Assembly (NCBI RefSeq): GCF_024808665.1
Contig: NZ_JANUBZ010000005.1
Coordinates: forward strand, 310,001-374,000
Origin: Mucilaginibacter empetricola
GTDB taxonomy: Bacteria; Bacteroidota; Bacteroidia; Sphingobacteriales; Sphingobacteriaceae
Length of the DNA stretch: 64,000 nt
Reading direction: 5' to 3'
In this document: positions 8,497 through 17,374 of the stretch, piece after piece
Layout: the number at the start of each line of letters is the position of its first letter
How positions within the stretch are numbered: the stretch's first letter is position 1
Translations under genes and position numbers: made by a program
The notes under the pieces: model-generated
What the model was told of the DNA's origin: nothing
What the model saw: only the letters and a program-made list of their open reading frames with translations
The model's database searches: none

Positions 8497-9351
8497 ATGG
8501 CCAAGCGCGAAGTTGACATTGTTGTTATATCCGATGTGCATTTAGGCACCTATGGATGTCATGCTAAAGAATTGCTTAAGTATTTAAAAAGTATTAAGCC
8601 TAAAATTCTTATTTTAAATGGCGATATAATAGATATATGGCAGTTTAGCAAATCATACTGGCCCGAAGCACATATGAAAGTAGTGCGTCGTATTTTAAAA
8701 TTTGTTACCGATGGCATCCCGGTTTACTACTTAACCGGCAACCACGATGAAATGCTCCGTAAGTTCACCGATTTTAACCTGGGCTCTTTTCAGCTATTAG
8801 ACAAAATTGTACTCAATATAGATGGCAAAAAAGCCTGGATATTTCATGGCGATGTATTTGACGTTACCATGCAACATTCCAAATGGCTGGCCAAGTTAGG
8901 GGCTGTAGGTTATGATACCCTTATCCTGATTAATAGCTTTACTAACTGGCTGCTAACATCATTCGGTCGCCAAAAAATGAGCTTTTCGCAAAAAGTAAAG
9001 GCCCGTTTTAAGGAAGCTGTTAAATTTATTAATCAGTTTGAGCAAACTGCCGCCGATCTGGCTGTTGATAAAAACTATCAGTACGTTATTTGCGGTCATA
9101 TTCACCATGCCGAAATAAGAGAAATGGAATCCACAGATAAAACGGGATCTGTTTTATATCTGAATTCGGGCGATTGGGTGGAGAGTCTTACCTCGTTGGA
9201 ATACGATAACGGCGACTGGAAGATTTTTAAATATAATCCGGATGATTTTAAAAGCGATGCTGACGAAGACGATAAAACCGATGCCGAAGATCTTGATGCT
9301 AAACTGGATGTTAAAATCCTGTTCGAAAGATTTAAACAGGAACCGGGATAA
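8497..9351 (+). CDS. UDP-2,3-diacylglucosamine diphosphatase-like metallophosphoesterase
   Basis: A 284-residue calcineurin-type phosphoesterase. All five metal-binding blocks are visible in order: ISDVHLGT (D, H) near residue 10, NGDIIDIW near 46, GNHDEM near 86, FHGD near 122 and CGHIHHAE near 195. The size, the wide insert between blocks IV and V and the SQKVKARFKEAVKFI helix fit the LpxH-like Bacteroidota group that cleaves UDP-2,3-diacylglucosamine to lipid X in lipid A synthesis. That assignment follows family resemblance. The acidic C-terminal stretch (SDADEDDKTDAEDLDAKLD) is unusual for classic LpxH. A glycosyltransferase gene follows. Confidence 0.82.
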   Translation: MAKREVDIVVISDVHLGTYGCHAKELLKYLKSIKPKILILNGDIIDIWQFSKSYWPEAHMKVVRRILKFVTDGIPVYYLTGNHDEMLRKFTDFNLGSFQLLDKIVLNIDGKKAWIFHGDVFDVTMQHSKWLAKLGAVGYDTLILINSFTNWLLTSFGRQKMSFSQKVKARFKEAVKFINQFEQTAADLAVDKNYQYVICGHIHHAEIREMESTDKTGSVLYLNSGDWVESLTSLEYDNGDWKIFKYNPDDFKSDADEDDKTDAEDLDAKLDVKILFERFKQEPG

Positions 9352-9458
9352 TCTGGCCTCAATCCGCTTATATTTGAATTTTAGCTCATTTGTTTAAATG
9401 GAAGGTTTTATCAACAAATTTTCTGTTTAACACGTTCAACTTACTACCTTCAGCAATT

Positions 9459-10448
9459 ATGAAAATACTATTTGCCATACAGGGAACTGGCAATGGACAT
9501 ATTAGCCGCGCTCGTGAAATTGTGCCATTGTTGCAGAAATATGGCGAGGTGGATTTGTTAATAAGCGGTACACAGGCCGAGGTTAGCTTATCGCAGCCCC
9601 TTAAATATAAATTCCATGGTTTTAGTTTTGTTTTTGGCACAAATGGCGGAGTAGATAATTGGGCCACTTTTAAAATTATGAATTTGCCCCTGCTGTGGCA
9701 TGATATACGTACTTTACCCTTAAAACAATACGATTTAATTGTTAATGATTTTGAGCCGGTGAGTGCGTGGGCCTGCAAACTGCAAAAAATACCAGCTGTT
9801 TCATTAAGCCATCAGTGTTCATTTATTTCAAAAAACACCCCGCGCCCGGCAAAATGGAACTATGCCGAATGGTTGTTTAAATATTACTCGCCTACACCCC
9901 ATAACATAGGGTTTCATTTTGAGCGATACGATGATTTTATCCATACCCCTGTTATCCGCAGTGAAATAAGATCAATGGAAACTTCAAACCAGGGGCATTA
10001 TACCGTTTATTTACCCGCTTATGATGATAAATTGTTGGCTAGGTATTTAAACAGGACGAACAAAATTCAATGGCAAATTTTTTCAAAACGCCAAAAAACA
10101 CCACACCGCGAAGGTAATGTTGAAATATTGCCTGTAAATAACGAAGCATTTAATACCAGCCTGGCTACATGCGAAGGATTGCTTACCGGCGGTGGTTTTG
10201 AAGGACCTGCTGAAGCATTATTTCTGCAAAAAAAAGTATTAATGATTCCCATGAAGGGGCAATATGAGCAGCAATGCAATGCAGTGGCAGCATCACGGTT
10301 GGGTGTTCCGGTAATTCATGAAATTGACGACCAGTTTGTGTTTCATATTAACAATTGGATAAGTGATGACAGAAGAGTCATGGTGGATTTTCCGGATGAA
10401 ACAGCCCAAATTGTTGATAATTTGGTAAAACGGTATGCAAAATCCTAA
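9459..10448 (+). CDS. GT28-like glycosyltransferase (MJ1255/MurG superfamily)
   Basis: From the ATG at 9459 the protein is 329 residues and begins MKILFAIQGTGNGHISRA, the glycine-rich loop of GT-B glycosyltransferases related to MurG and MJ1255. The C-terminal half carries LLTGGGFEGPAEALFL, the nucleotide-sugar binding signature of that superfamily, and MKGQYEQQCNA. An in-frame ATG at 9390 would add 23 residues unlike the family, so I prefer 9459. It follows an LpxH-like gene and precedes a DUF6427 membrane protein, suggesting work on an envelope glycolipid. The acceptor is unknown. Confidence 0.82.
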   Translation: MKILFAIQGTGNGHISRAREIVPLLQKYGEVDLLISGTQAEVSLSQPLKYKFHGFSFVFGTNGGVDNWATFKIMNLPLLWHDIRTLPLKQYDLIVNDFEPVSAWACKLQKIPAVSLSHQCSFISKNTPRPAKWNYAEWLFKYYSPTPHNIGFHFERYDDFIHTPVIRSEIRSMETSNQGHYTVYLPAYDDKLLARYLNRTNKIQWQIFSKRQKTPHREGNVEILPVNNEAFNTSLATCEGLLTGGGFEGPAEALFLQKKVLMIPMKGQYEQQCNAVAASRLGVPVIHEIDDQFVFHINNWISDDRRVMVDFPDETAQIVDNLVKRYAKS

Positions 10449-10504
10449 GTAGTTTTAGCGTAAATAGTTTTTGTGCTAATTTAGCCCAGGCAAATACCGT
10501 ATTA

Positions 10505-11494
10505 ATGATCAATTTTTTTAAGTCGCTTAATCCCTTTAATATTATATGGCTGGCTGTTATACTCGTAGCACTACGTGTCGGATACCTGATAAATAGCCCT
10601 GCAAAAATAGAATTTGCTTTTGCCGATCCTTTTGCCCGCCTTTTAATGCCTGTATCTGCAAGCCAGTCGCCAATTGCACCGGCATTAAATGTTTTTCTGG
10701 CTGGTGTTATTGTATTTGTACAGGCGCTGTTGTTAAATCACCTGGTTAACCACTTCAATTTATTAGGCAAGCCTACTTTTTTGCCAGCGTTGATGTATAT
10801 AACCGTGTCATCACTCTTCAAAAACTTTTTGGTATTGAGTCCTCCGCTGGTTTGCAATTTCCTGGTAATATGGATGTTGTTCAAATTATTAGGCTTTTAT
10901 AAAAGTAACGACGCCAAATCATCAGCATATGACCTGGGTTTAATAGTTGCACTTGGTTCATTTATTTATCTGCCCTTTGTTTATTTTTTTCTGCTGATAT
11001 GGATCGGGTTAATCATATTCAAACCCTTTAGCTGGCGGGAGCTTATTGCAGGCATAATAGGCTATGCTACATTGTTTTTCTTTTTGGCGGTATATTATTT
11101 CTGGAACAATAGCCTTAGTCAATTTTACAATATCTGGCAACCACTTAGCACAAAATTTCCGGATAATATCAGAGTAACAGATTATAACTACATTGTTCTG
11201 ATACCTGTAATAATTATTTTGTTGGCATGTTTTGTTACGCTGCAGCAAAACTTTTTTAAAAGTTACGTACAGGTTCGCAAATCATTTCAGTTTTTATTTA
11301 TTGTTTTTTTAGTTGGCTGTTTTTCATTTTATAACAAAGCCGCATTTCACTTAAACCACTTTTTGTTATGTGCGGTGCCTGCAGCGGTGTTTTTCTCCTA
11401 TTATTTTTTGTATGCCAAACGTAAATGGATTTATGAAACGCTGTTTTTTATACTGTTAGCCAGCATCATTTATTTTCAGTTTAACACTTTTTAA
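10505..11494 (+). CDS. DUF6427 family membrane protein
   Basis: A 329-residue polytopic inner-membrane protein with about nine or ten hydrophobic segments and few charged residues. The opening FFKSLNPFNIIWL and the length match the Bacteroidota family DUF6427, which has no known function. The protein ends within a hydrophobic helix with almost no tail. It lies 57 bases after the GT28-like glycosyltransferase and 45 bases before purQ. An AT-rich stretch upstream has a -7-like TAATTTAG but no strong promoter. Confidence 0.75.
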   Translation: MINFFKSLNPFNIIWLAVILVALRVGYLINSPAKIEFAFADPFARLLMPVSASQSPIAPALNVFLAGVIVFVQALLLNHLVNHFNLLGKPTFLPALMYITVSSLFKNFLVLSPPLVCNFLVIWMLFKLLGFYKSNDAKSSAYDLGLIVALGSFIYLPFVYFFLLIWIGLIIFKPFSWRELIAGIIGYATLFFFLAVYYFWNNSLSQFYNIWQPLSTKFPDNIRVTDYNYIVLIPVIIILLACFVTLQQNFFKSYVQVRKSFQFLFIVFLVGCFSFYNKAAFHLNHFLLCAVPAAVFFSYYFLYAKRKWIYETLFFILLASIIYFQFNTF

Positions 11495-11527
11495 CTTTTA
11501 CATTCGTTCAAATTACAGCGGTTATAT

Positions 11528-11535
11528 TAGTTTTG
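11528..11535 (+). promoter_or_regulatory. -7 promoter element (TAGTTTTG) for purQ
   Basis: An exact TAnnTTTG match ends only four bases before the purQ start codon. With the usual Bacteroidota geometry, transcription would begin at or within a few bases of the ATG, so the purQ-coaX message would be leaderless or nearly so. Confidence 0.55.
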
Positions 11536-11539
11536 TATC

Positions 11540-12232
11540 ATGAAATTTGGAGTAGTAGTATTTCCGGGATCTAATTGCGACGCAGATGCTGTTTATGTTT
11601 TAGAAAAACTTCTGGGTCAGCAGGTAGTGCGTTTGTGGCATAAAGACCATGATTTACAAGGAGTTGACTTTATTGTATTGCCGGGAGGATTCTCTTTTGG
11701 CGATTATTTGCGTTCGGGCGCGATTGCGCGTTTCTCGCCAATAATGCAGGAAATAATTCAGTTTGCCGAAAACGGAGGTTATGTTTTGGGTATTTGTAAC
11801 GGTTTCCAGGTGTTAACTGAAGCCGGATTATTGCCAGGTGCGTTGCTGCATAACGAAAACCGTAAGTTTATTTGCCGCAATATTCATATGAAGGCTCAAA
11901 CTAATAATTCATTAATTACAGCTCAGATTAATCCGGAGCGTGCATTGAAGATTCCTATTGCACATGGAGAAGGAAATTATTTTGCCGAACCTGATGTGTT
12001 GAAATCTATTAATGATAATAATCAGGTATTGTTCAGGTATTGCGATGAAGCAGGTAATATTACTGCTGACGCCAATCCTAACGGTTCGATAGAAAACATT
12101 GCCGGTGTTTGCAATATCAAACGTAATGTATTTGGTTTTATGCCACATCCGGAACGTGCTTCTGATTCGTTGGTCGGTAATGAAGATGGCCTGGCTATCT
12201 TTGAATCAATTTTATCGCTGGTTAAAGCCTAA
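11540..12232 (+). CDS. purQ: Phosphoribosylformylglycinamidine synthase, glutaminase subunit
   Basis: A 230-residue class I glutamine amidotransferase that supplies ammonia to PurL for FGAM formation in purine synthesis. The N-terminus VVVFPGSNCDADA, the substrate-facing block LPGGFSFGDYLRSGAIARFSP (with the catalytic fold start), the nucleophile in GICNGFQVLTEAG, and the catalytic His-Glu in PHPERASD are all present. HGEGNY is also conserved. A stand-alone PurQ implies the small-PurL type of enzyme, with PurL and PurS elsewhere. The stop codon overlaps the coaX start by one base. Confidence 0.96.
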   Translation: MKFGVVVFPGSNCDADAVYVLEKLLGQQVVRLWHKDHDLQGVDFIVLPGGFSFGDYLRSGAIARFSPIMQEIIQFAENGGYVLGICNGFQVLTEAGLLPGALLHNENRKFICRNIHMKAQTNNSLITAQINPERALKIPIAHGEGNYFAEPDVLKSINDNNQVLFRYCDEAGNITADANPNGSIENIAGVCNIKRNVFGFMPHPERASDSLVGNEDGLAIFESILSLVKA

Positions 12233-12978
12233 TGGCCAATCTGGTTATTGATATTGGCAATACCTATACTAAAATTGCAGTTTTTGAACGCGATGAAATG
12301 GTATACAACAACCAGTATCAATCAATCGATGCCATTTTGCTCAATAAAATACTTGCAGGCAATTCTGTAGAGACGGCTATTATTTCATCCGTTAAAAAAA
12401 AAGACACTCCTGAATGGGATGCTTTGCTGACAAGCGGAATCCGGATAATGTATTTTAATGCTGCAATGAAGGGACGGGTTATAAACCATTATTTAACACC
12501 GGAAACTTTGGGGCTTGACAGACTGGCCGCTGTAATAGGTGCCAATTATTTATACCCGGGGCAAGACAACTTTATAATTGACGGAGGAACCTGTATTACC
12601 TATGATCATGTTGATGCAGGCGGAAATTATTTTGGAGGGAGTATATCACCCGGTTTAAATATGCGTTATAAGGCTTTAAATTATTATACGGCAGGTTTAC
12701 CTCTAATTAAATCGGATGAAACATTTGATGAGCCTTATGGAAACAGTACAACAACAGCAATACGCTCGGGTGTGCAAAACGGAATTAAATATGAATTAGA
12801 AGGCTTCGTTAAAAAATATAAAAAAGACGAACAGGAACTAAATATTGTACTTTGTGGGGGTGATAGTATTTTTTTTGATACTCTATTGAAAAATAGCATC
12901 TTTGCCCCCTATATAAAAATTGAACCGCACTTGGTTCTTAAAGGATTAAACGCAGCCATACAAAATAATAATGATTAA
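12232..12978 (+). CDS. coaX: Type III pantothenate kinase
   Basis: A 248-residue CoaX phosphorylating pantothenate in the first step of coenzyme A synthesis. The ASKHA-fold phosphate loop VIDIGNTYTKIAVF is at residues 4-17, PHLVLKGLNAA closes the protein, and IDGGTCITYD plus FGGSISPGLNMRYKAL form the pantothenate and ATP sites. Type III kinases are not inhibited by CoA and need a monovalent cation. The start overlaps purQ and the stop overlaps the outer-membrane protein gene by eight bases, so all three are translationally linked. Confidence 0.95.
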   Translation: MANLVIDIGNTYTKIAVFERDEMVYNNQYQSIDAILLNKILAGNSVETAIISSVKKKDTPEWDALLTSGIRIMYFNAAMKGRVINHYLTPETLGLDRLAAVIGANYLYPGQDNFIIDGGTCITYDHVDAGGNYFGGSISPGLNMRYKALNYYTAGLPLIKSDETFDEPYGNSTTTAIRSGVQNGIKYELEGFVKKYKKDEQELNIVLCGGDSIFFDTLLKNSIFAPYIKIEPHLVLKGLNAAIQNNND

Positions 12979-14323
12979 ATATACCAGGGCCTTTGTAACA
13001 ATTTTACTTGCTGTTATTGCATTTGGCGCTAATGCGCAGTCAAACACTACTTCAACAACCAGCTCTCCTTACTCCAGTTTTGGATTAGGAACTTATACGC
13101 CATCCTTACTCCCTCAAAATTTGGCTATGGGTGGTATCGGAGCTGCTATAAATAACGTTAGCGGTTATAACAATATAAACGTTCTTAACCCGGCATCATA
13201 CGGTATGATCAACTATACCACCATTGATGCAGGCTTATATTCTACTATTGAAAGTTTAAGCCAAACATCTAACGGGGCTAATATCAATGCAACAAATGCC
13301 AGCTTCAGGTTAAGCCATGTGGTGTTTGGTATACCAGTTAATCATCACTCTGCATTAAGCTTTGGTTTATTACCGTATTCAGAATTGGGATATAACTATA
13401 AACAAACACAAAGTAAAGGTTTTGGTACTGGTTCTTCTGTTGATACCAATGCTGTAAATTATATTTATAACGGTACAGGAGGTTTGTCAAAAGCGTATAT
13501 AGGTTATGGTTATCACATCGGTAAACACCTATTAGTAGGTGCCAACGTATCATACATATTTGGTAACCTTGCTCAATATACCGAAACTGAAATACCTACA
13601 CTATATGGTACGCTGGATTCGAAAGTTGAACAAACCAATAGCGTGGGCGGTGTTAATTATGACTACGGTATTCAATATTCATTTGATTTTGCCGATGCGA
13701 CAGGCAACATCACCAAACACCTTGTTTTTGGTTATTCGGCATCTGCAAGTTCAAGCATAAGCACAACCAGTGGTTATGTAGTAAGTCAATATACTTATGA
13801 CAGCAGCGGTAACCAAAATCTTGCAGCCGATTCATTAATTAATCGTACTGGTACTAAAAGTTCAATTCACCTTCCGCAGATCAATCACTTTGGTGTATCA
13901 TTTCAGAATGACGGACGCTTTTTAGTGGGTGCTGATTATACAATGGGTAATTGGTCTTCACTTACTATTGATGGTTCAAATGCAGGTCTTCAAAATAGCA
14001 AAACAATAAATGTAGGTGGATCTTTTACACCTAATATAAATGCTTTACGTAACTACTGGGCCAGAACAGATTATCGTTTAGGCTTCATTTACGAAGACAC
14101 TTATCTTAATGTTAATAATACAGATATTAAAAAATATGCCGTAACTTTTGGTCTTGGATTGCCATTGCCTAACGGACTTGCTACCTTTGATAAAATAAAC
14201 TTTTCTGCTGAAATTGGCAGAGAAGGAACTTTGAATAATGGTTTGGTAAAAGAAAATTACGTTAACATACATTTAGGCTTCACCCTGAATGATAAATGGT
14301 TTCAGCGATTTAAATTTCAATAG
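12971..14323 (+). CDS. Outer-membrane beta-barrel protein, unknown role
   Basis: A 450-residue protein with a signal peptide ending ANAQS at about residue 24. SSPYSSFGLGTYTP and AMGGIGAAINN follow, a start typical of FadL/PorV-like barrels of Bacteroidota. The body alternates polar and hydrophobic residues and is rich in Gly, Asn, Ser and Tyr, ending in the aromatic strand VNIHLGFTLNDKWF. It is nested between coaX and lptC with an eight-base overlap upstream and five bases downstream, so it is likely part of an LPS or outer-membrane biogenesis operon. A FadL-like transport role is possible but not shown. Confidence 0.72.
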   Translation: MIKYTRAFVTILLAVIAFGANAQSNTTSTTSSPYSSFGLGTYTPSLLPQNLAMGGIGAAINNVSGYNNINVLNPASYGMINYTTIDAGLYSTIESLSQTSNGANINATNASFRLSHVVFGIPVNHHSALSFGLLPYSELGYNYKQTQSKGFGTGSSVDTNAVNYIYNGTGGLSKAYIGYGYHIGKHLLVGANVSYIFGNLAQYTETEIPTLYGTLDSKVEQTNSVGGVNYDYGIQYSFDFADATGNITKHLVFGYSASASSSISTTSGYVVSQYTYDSSGNQNLAADSLINRTGTKSSIHLPQINHFGVSFQNDGRFLVGADYTMGNWSSLTIDGSNAGLQNSKTINVGGSFTPNINALRNYWARTDYRLGFIYEDTYLNVNNTDIKKYAVTFGLGLPLPNGLATFDKINFSAEIGREGTLNNGLVKENYVNIHLGFTLNDKWFQRFKFQ

Positions 14324-14328
14324 CCTTT

Positions 14329-14925
14329 ATGATGACGTATAGTCAGGCAAAAAAGTTTTCACATTTATATTTGCCGGCACTGTTTATCTGCATGCTGTCG
14401 GCATCCTGCGAAAACTCTTTGAATGACATCAAAAAAATACAGTCTGCCGAGGCTGATAAACCAATTTCGCGCTCAACTGATGTGGATATTATTTATAGTG
14501 ATTCTGCAAAAGTAAAAGCGCACCTTACAGCGCCCCTGGAAATTGATCATGACGATGCGACTAAACCCTACAAGGAAATGTCCAACGGAGTTAAGATTGT
14601 TTTTTACGAGGACGATCTCTCTATAAAAGGTACAATAACATCTCAATACGCGATAGAAAAGGACAAAGAAAATTTAATTGAGTTTCATAAAAACGTGGTT
14701 GCGAAAAATGCACAAGGCGAAACATTTAAATCGGACGAGCTGATTTACGATGAAACCAGTAAAAAGCTTTATTCAAATAAGCCGGTACAAATCATTATGA
14801 CCAATGGTAACATAATGAATGGTACCGGCTTTAATAGTAATGAGAGCTTATATCCGTGGCATATTGATCAGTCGACGGGTATATTTCATGTAACAGAAAA
14901 CCAACAGGGTGGTGTTAATCCATAA
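14329..14925 (+). CDS. lptC: LPS export periplasmic protein LptC
   Basis: A 198-residue protein with a lipobox-like LSASC at about residues 23-27, then an OstA/LptC-type beta-jellyroll region. In it, VDIIYSDSAKVKAHLTAP, GVKIVFYEDDLSIKGTI and LIEFHKNVVAKNAQGETF show the repeating strand pattern that binds lipid A. LptC passes LPS from the LptBFG extractor to the LptA bridge. E. coli LptC is membrane-anchored by a helix, while the Bacteroidota form is often predicted as a lipoprotein. Two adjacent ATGs (14329, 14332) can start it. It lies between the barrel gene and the PpiD-like gene. Confidence 0.86.
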   Translation: MMTYSQAKKFSHLYLPALFICMLSASCENSLNDIKKIQSAEADKPISRSTDVDIIYSDSAKVKAHLTAPLEIDHDDATKPYKEMSNGVKIVFYEDDLSIKGTITSQYAIEKDKENLIEFHKNVVAKNAQGETFKSDELIYDETSKKLYSNKPVQIIMTNGNIMNGTGFNSNESLYPWHIDQSTGIFHVTENQQGGVNP

Positions 14926-15019
14926 AAATTAAAAGAACATAAATTAAAAGAAACATGTGTTTTTAATGTAAAAAAGCCGGATAACTACAAGATATGTCAT
15001 TTTTGATAGCCTAAAATTC

Positions 15020-15045
15020 ACAAATTATTATACAAAAATTTGTGT
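15020..15045. other. Hairpin in lptC-ppiD gap
   Basis: CACAAATT (15020-15027) is followed after ten bases by the inverted AATTTGTG (15038-15045). It lies in the 191-base gap between lptC and the PpiD-like gene. It has no T-tract, so it is not a clear terminator. It may be a leader structure or operator for the downstream gene. Confidence 0.35.
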
Positions 15046-15116
15046 TATAGAATTTTACTAAAAATTGTATCTTGCGCCCTCTTTTTAATAGTATAATATA
15101 ATTTTATAATAAGTAT

Positions 15117-17225
15117 ATGGGTATAATGGGTTTTATGCGCGACCGGATGGGTAAAATCATCGCATTTTTAATTGGGTTTGCGCTGCTTGCTTTTATTATT
15201 GGCGAGGTGTTACGTTCTGGAGGGTCTTTCTTTAGAGATGACCGTAACGAACTTGGTGACGTTAGTGGAGAAAAAGTTGCGTATGATGAATTTGCAAAAA
15301 AGGTTGATCAAAACAGCGCACAGTTCAGACAACAGTCTGGTCAGGGTAATTTAACGCCTCAAATCACAAGCTACATACAGGAAACTACCTGGAACCAAAT
15401 GATTAGCCAATTAATACTAAAAAAAGAGGTTGAAAGACTTGGTTTGGTGATTGGCGATGATGAAGCAAAATCAATGGTTAGCGGCGATAGCCCAAACCCA
15501 CAGATTGTGCAGGCATTTGGTGATCCTAAAACCGGTCAGCTTGACAGAGGTAAATTAAATACCTTTTTAAATAATCTTAACGCATCAAAAGCCGATGACC
15601 CGCTAAGGCAGCAATGGTCTGACTTTGTTACGCAGATGATTGAAGCTAAGCTATCAGAGAAATATGTGTCATTAGTAACCAATGGCTTGTATGTAAACTC
15701 GCTTGAGGCAAAAGATGACTACGAGGCCAAAAATAAACTGGCTAACTTTAAATACGTAGTGCTTAATTATGCTTCTATACCCGATAGCAAAGTAACCGTA
15801 ACCGATGATGATTATCAATCATACTACGATGAGCATAAAAATGAATTTAAAAATCAGCAGGAAACAAGGACGTTTGATTACGTAAGTTTCAACGCCTCTC
15901 CTTCAGCAGCTGATAGTGCGGCTATTAAAGCTCAGGCTGATAAATTGCTGATTAGCTTTAAAGCAACTAAAGACGACTCAACTTTTGTGCAGATTAATGC
16001 TGAAACAAAAGCGCCGTTAGTATATGTTCATAAAGGTCGTTTAGAGCCGAAATTGGATTCAGTGATGTTTACTGAAGGAAATGGATTTGTATATGGTCCA
16101 TACTTATCAGGCAATAGCTACAAAATAGCTAAACTGGTTGACTCTCGTTTCGAACCGGATTCTGTAAAAGCCCGTCACATACTAATTGATGACAAAACAA
16201 TAGGTTTGGACAAAGCAATGGCTAAAGCCGATTCATTAAAGAAATTGATTGAAGGTGGAAAATCATTTGCTGAATTAGCAAATATGTTCTCTGTAGATAA
16301 AAATTCTGCAGTAAAAGGCGGTGACTTGGGTACGTTTGGTCGTGGTGCTATGATCCCTGTTTTTGAAGATGCAGTATTCAGTGGTAAAAAAGGTGATCTT
16401 AAAATAGTGGCATCACAATTTGGTGTTCATTTAATTGAGATTGAAGAACAAAAAGGTTCATCAAAAGTTGTGAAAGTTGCAGTAGTTGATGTTCCGTTAA
16501 AAGCAAGCAGCCAAACACAAACAACAGTTTATAGCAAAGCTCAAGGATTTTTAGGAAACTTAACTAAAGATAACTTTGATGCAGAAGCTAAAAAAGAGGG
16601 TGTACAGAAAAAAACTGCTACCGATGTTAACGGTGTAGCTGCAAGTTTGCCAGGTATTGCAAGTGCGCGTGAAATTGTACGATGGGCATTCAATGCACAA
16701 ACAGGAGATTTTTCTGATAAAGTTTATATTTCTGACGATCAATACATCGTGGCTCAACTAGTAATCATCAAGAAAAAAGGAATATTACCGCTTGATGCTG
16801 TTAAAAAACAAATTGAGCCTTTGGTTAAAAACAAAGTAAAAGCCAAAACGCTTACTGACAAGTTGCAGTCGGCATTAAACGGAGCTTCAAATATTGATCA
16901 GGTAGCTCAAAAAGCGGGAGCAACTGCAACTCCGATTGAAAATATCGTTTTTGCTAACCCGGTTATACCTGGCTCATCGGCTGAATATAAAGTTATAGGA
17001 ACTGTTTTCGGCTCACAACCTAACAAACTCTCAAAACCTATTGAAGGTCAGCAAGGTGTTTATGTGTTTGTTTTAAACAGCTTTACTAATCCTCCTGCAC
17101 TTACAAACGCTGTAAGAGAAAAACAACAGTTGGGTCAGGCTATACTTCAACGTGCTGATGCTCAGATTTTTGAAGCACTTCGCGATAAGGCTAACATCAA
17201 GGATTTCAGAGTTAAATTCTTGTAA
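15117..17225 (+). CDS. PpiD/SurA-type periplasmic peptidyl-prolyl isomerase
   Basis: A 702-residue membrane-anchored chaperone. One helix at residues 13-30 anchors it, followed by a SurA_N-type chaperone region (about 40-190, with KVAYDEFAKKVDQN and LILKKEVERLGLVI). A parvulin domain around 350-450 has ARHILIDD, GKSFAELANMFSVDKNS and GGDLGTFGRGAMIPVFEDAVF. A second, degenerate parvulin-like part with REIVRWAFNAQTGDFSDKVY lies near 510-560. PpiD proteins help newly exported proteins fold at the Sec translocon. The position after lptC fits an outer-membrane biogenesis operon, though a 191-base gap suggests its own promoter. Confidence 0.9.
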   Translation: MGIMGFMRDRMGKIIAFLIGFALLAFIIGEVLRSGGSFFRDDRNELGDVSGEKVAYDEFAKKVDQNSAQFRQQSGQGNLTPQITSYIQETTWNQMISQLILKKEVERLGLVIGDDEAKSMVSGDSPNPQIVQAFGDPKTGQLDRGKLNTFLNNLNASKADDPLRQQWSDFVTQMIEAKLSEKYVSLVTNGLYVNSLEAKDDYEAKNKLANFKYVVLNYASIPDSKVTVTDDDYQSYYDEHKNEFKNQQETRTFDYVSFNASPSAADSAAIKAQADKLLISFKATKDDSTFVQINAETKAPLVYVHKGRLEPKLDSVMFTEGNGFVYGPYLSGNSYKIAKLVDSRFEPDSVKARHILIDDKTIGLDKAMAKADSLKKLIEGGKSFAELANMFSVDKNSAVKGGDLGTFGRGAMIPVFEDAVFSGKKGDLKIVASQFGVHLIEIEEQKGSSKVVKVAVVDVPLKASSQTQTTVYSKAQGFLGNLTKDNFDAEAKKEGVQKKTATDVNGVAASLPGIASAREIVRWAFNAQTGDFSDKVYISDDQYIVAQLVIIKKKGILPLDAVKKQIEPLVKNKVKAKTLTDKLQSALNGASNIDQVAQKAGATATPIENIVFANPVIPGSSAEYKVIGTVFGSQPNKLSKPIEGQQGVYVFVLNSFTNPPALTNAVREKQQLGQAILQRADAQIFEALRDKANIKDFRVKFL

Positions 17226-17316
17226 GAAATAGCTTAAAGCAGCCATCTGAAAGTAAAAACAGATAAAACAAATAGCAAGGCACCTTTTAAAGGTGAATTC
17301 TAAAAAAAATAAAAAG

Positions 17317-17324
17317 TAATTTTG
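17317..17324 (+). promoter_or_regulatory. Candidate -7 element TAATTTTG before the 17326 hairpin
   Basis: An exact TAnnTTTG match directly precedes the hairpin at 17326-17357. If used, the hairpin would form the 5' end of the DUF2480 message instead of ending the ppiD message. No -33 TTG at good spacing was seen. Confidence 0.3.
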
Positions 17325-17325
17325 T

Positions 17326-17357
17326 ATCCGGGTATAGCGTTAAATCTATACCCGGAT
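17326..17357 (+). terminator. Rho-independent terminator of ppiD-like gene, T-tract doubling as next promoter
   Basis: A perfect 12-base-pair stem (arms ATCCGGGTATAG and CTATACCCGGAT) with an eight-base loop is followed by TTTTTTATTTTAG. The T-tract overlaps TATTTTAG (17362-17369), a variant -7 element five bases before the DUF2480 start codon. The same layout and the same 13-base string occur before gatA. Confidence 0.75.
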
Positions 17358-17374
17358 TTTTTATTTTAGATACA

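Noticed and set aside
9390..9458. N-terminal extension of the GT28-like glycosyltransferase
   Set aside because: The 23 extra residues do not match the family, whose conserved glycine-rich loop begins right at the ATG at 9459.
17281..17295. CACCTTTTAAAGGTG as a second ppiD terminator
   Set aside because: The stem is only six pairs with a three-base loop and lacks a T-tract. The hairpin at 17326 is far stronger.
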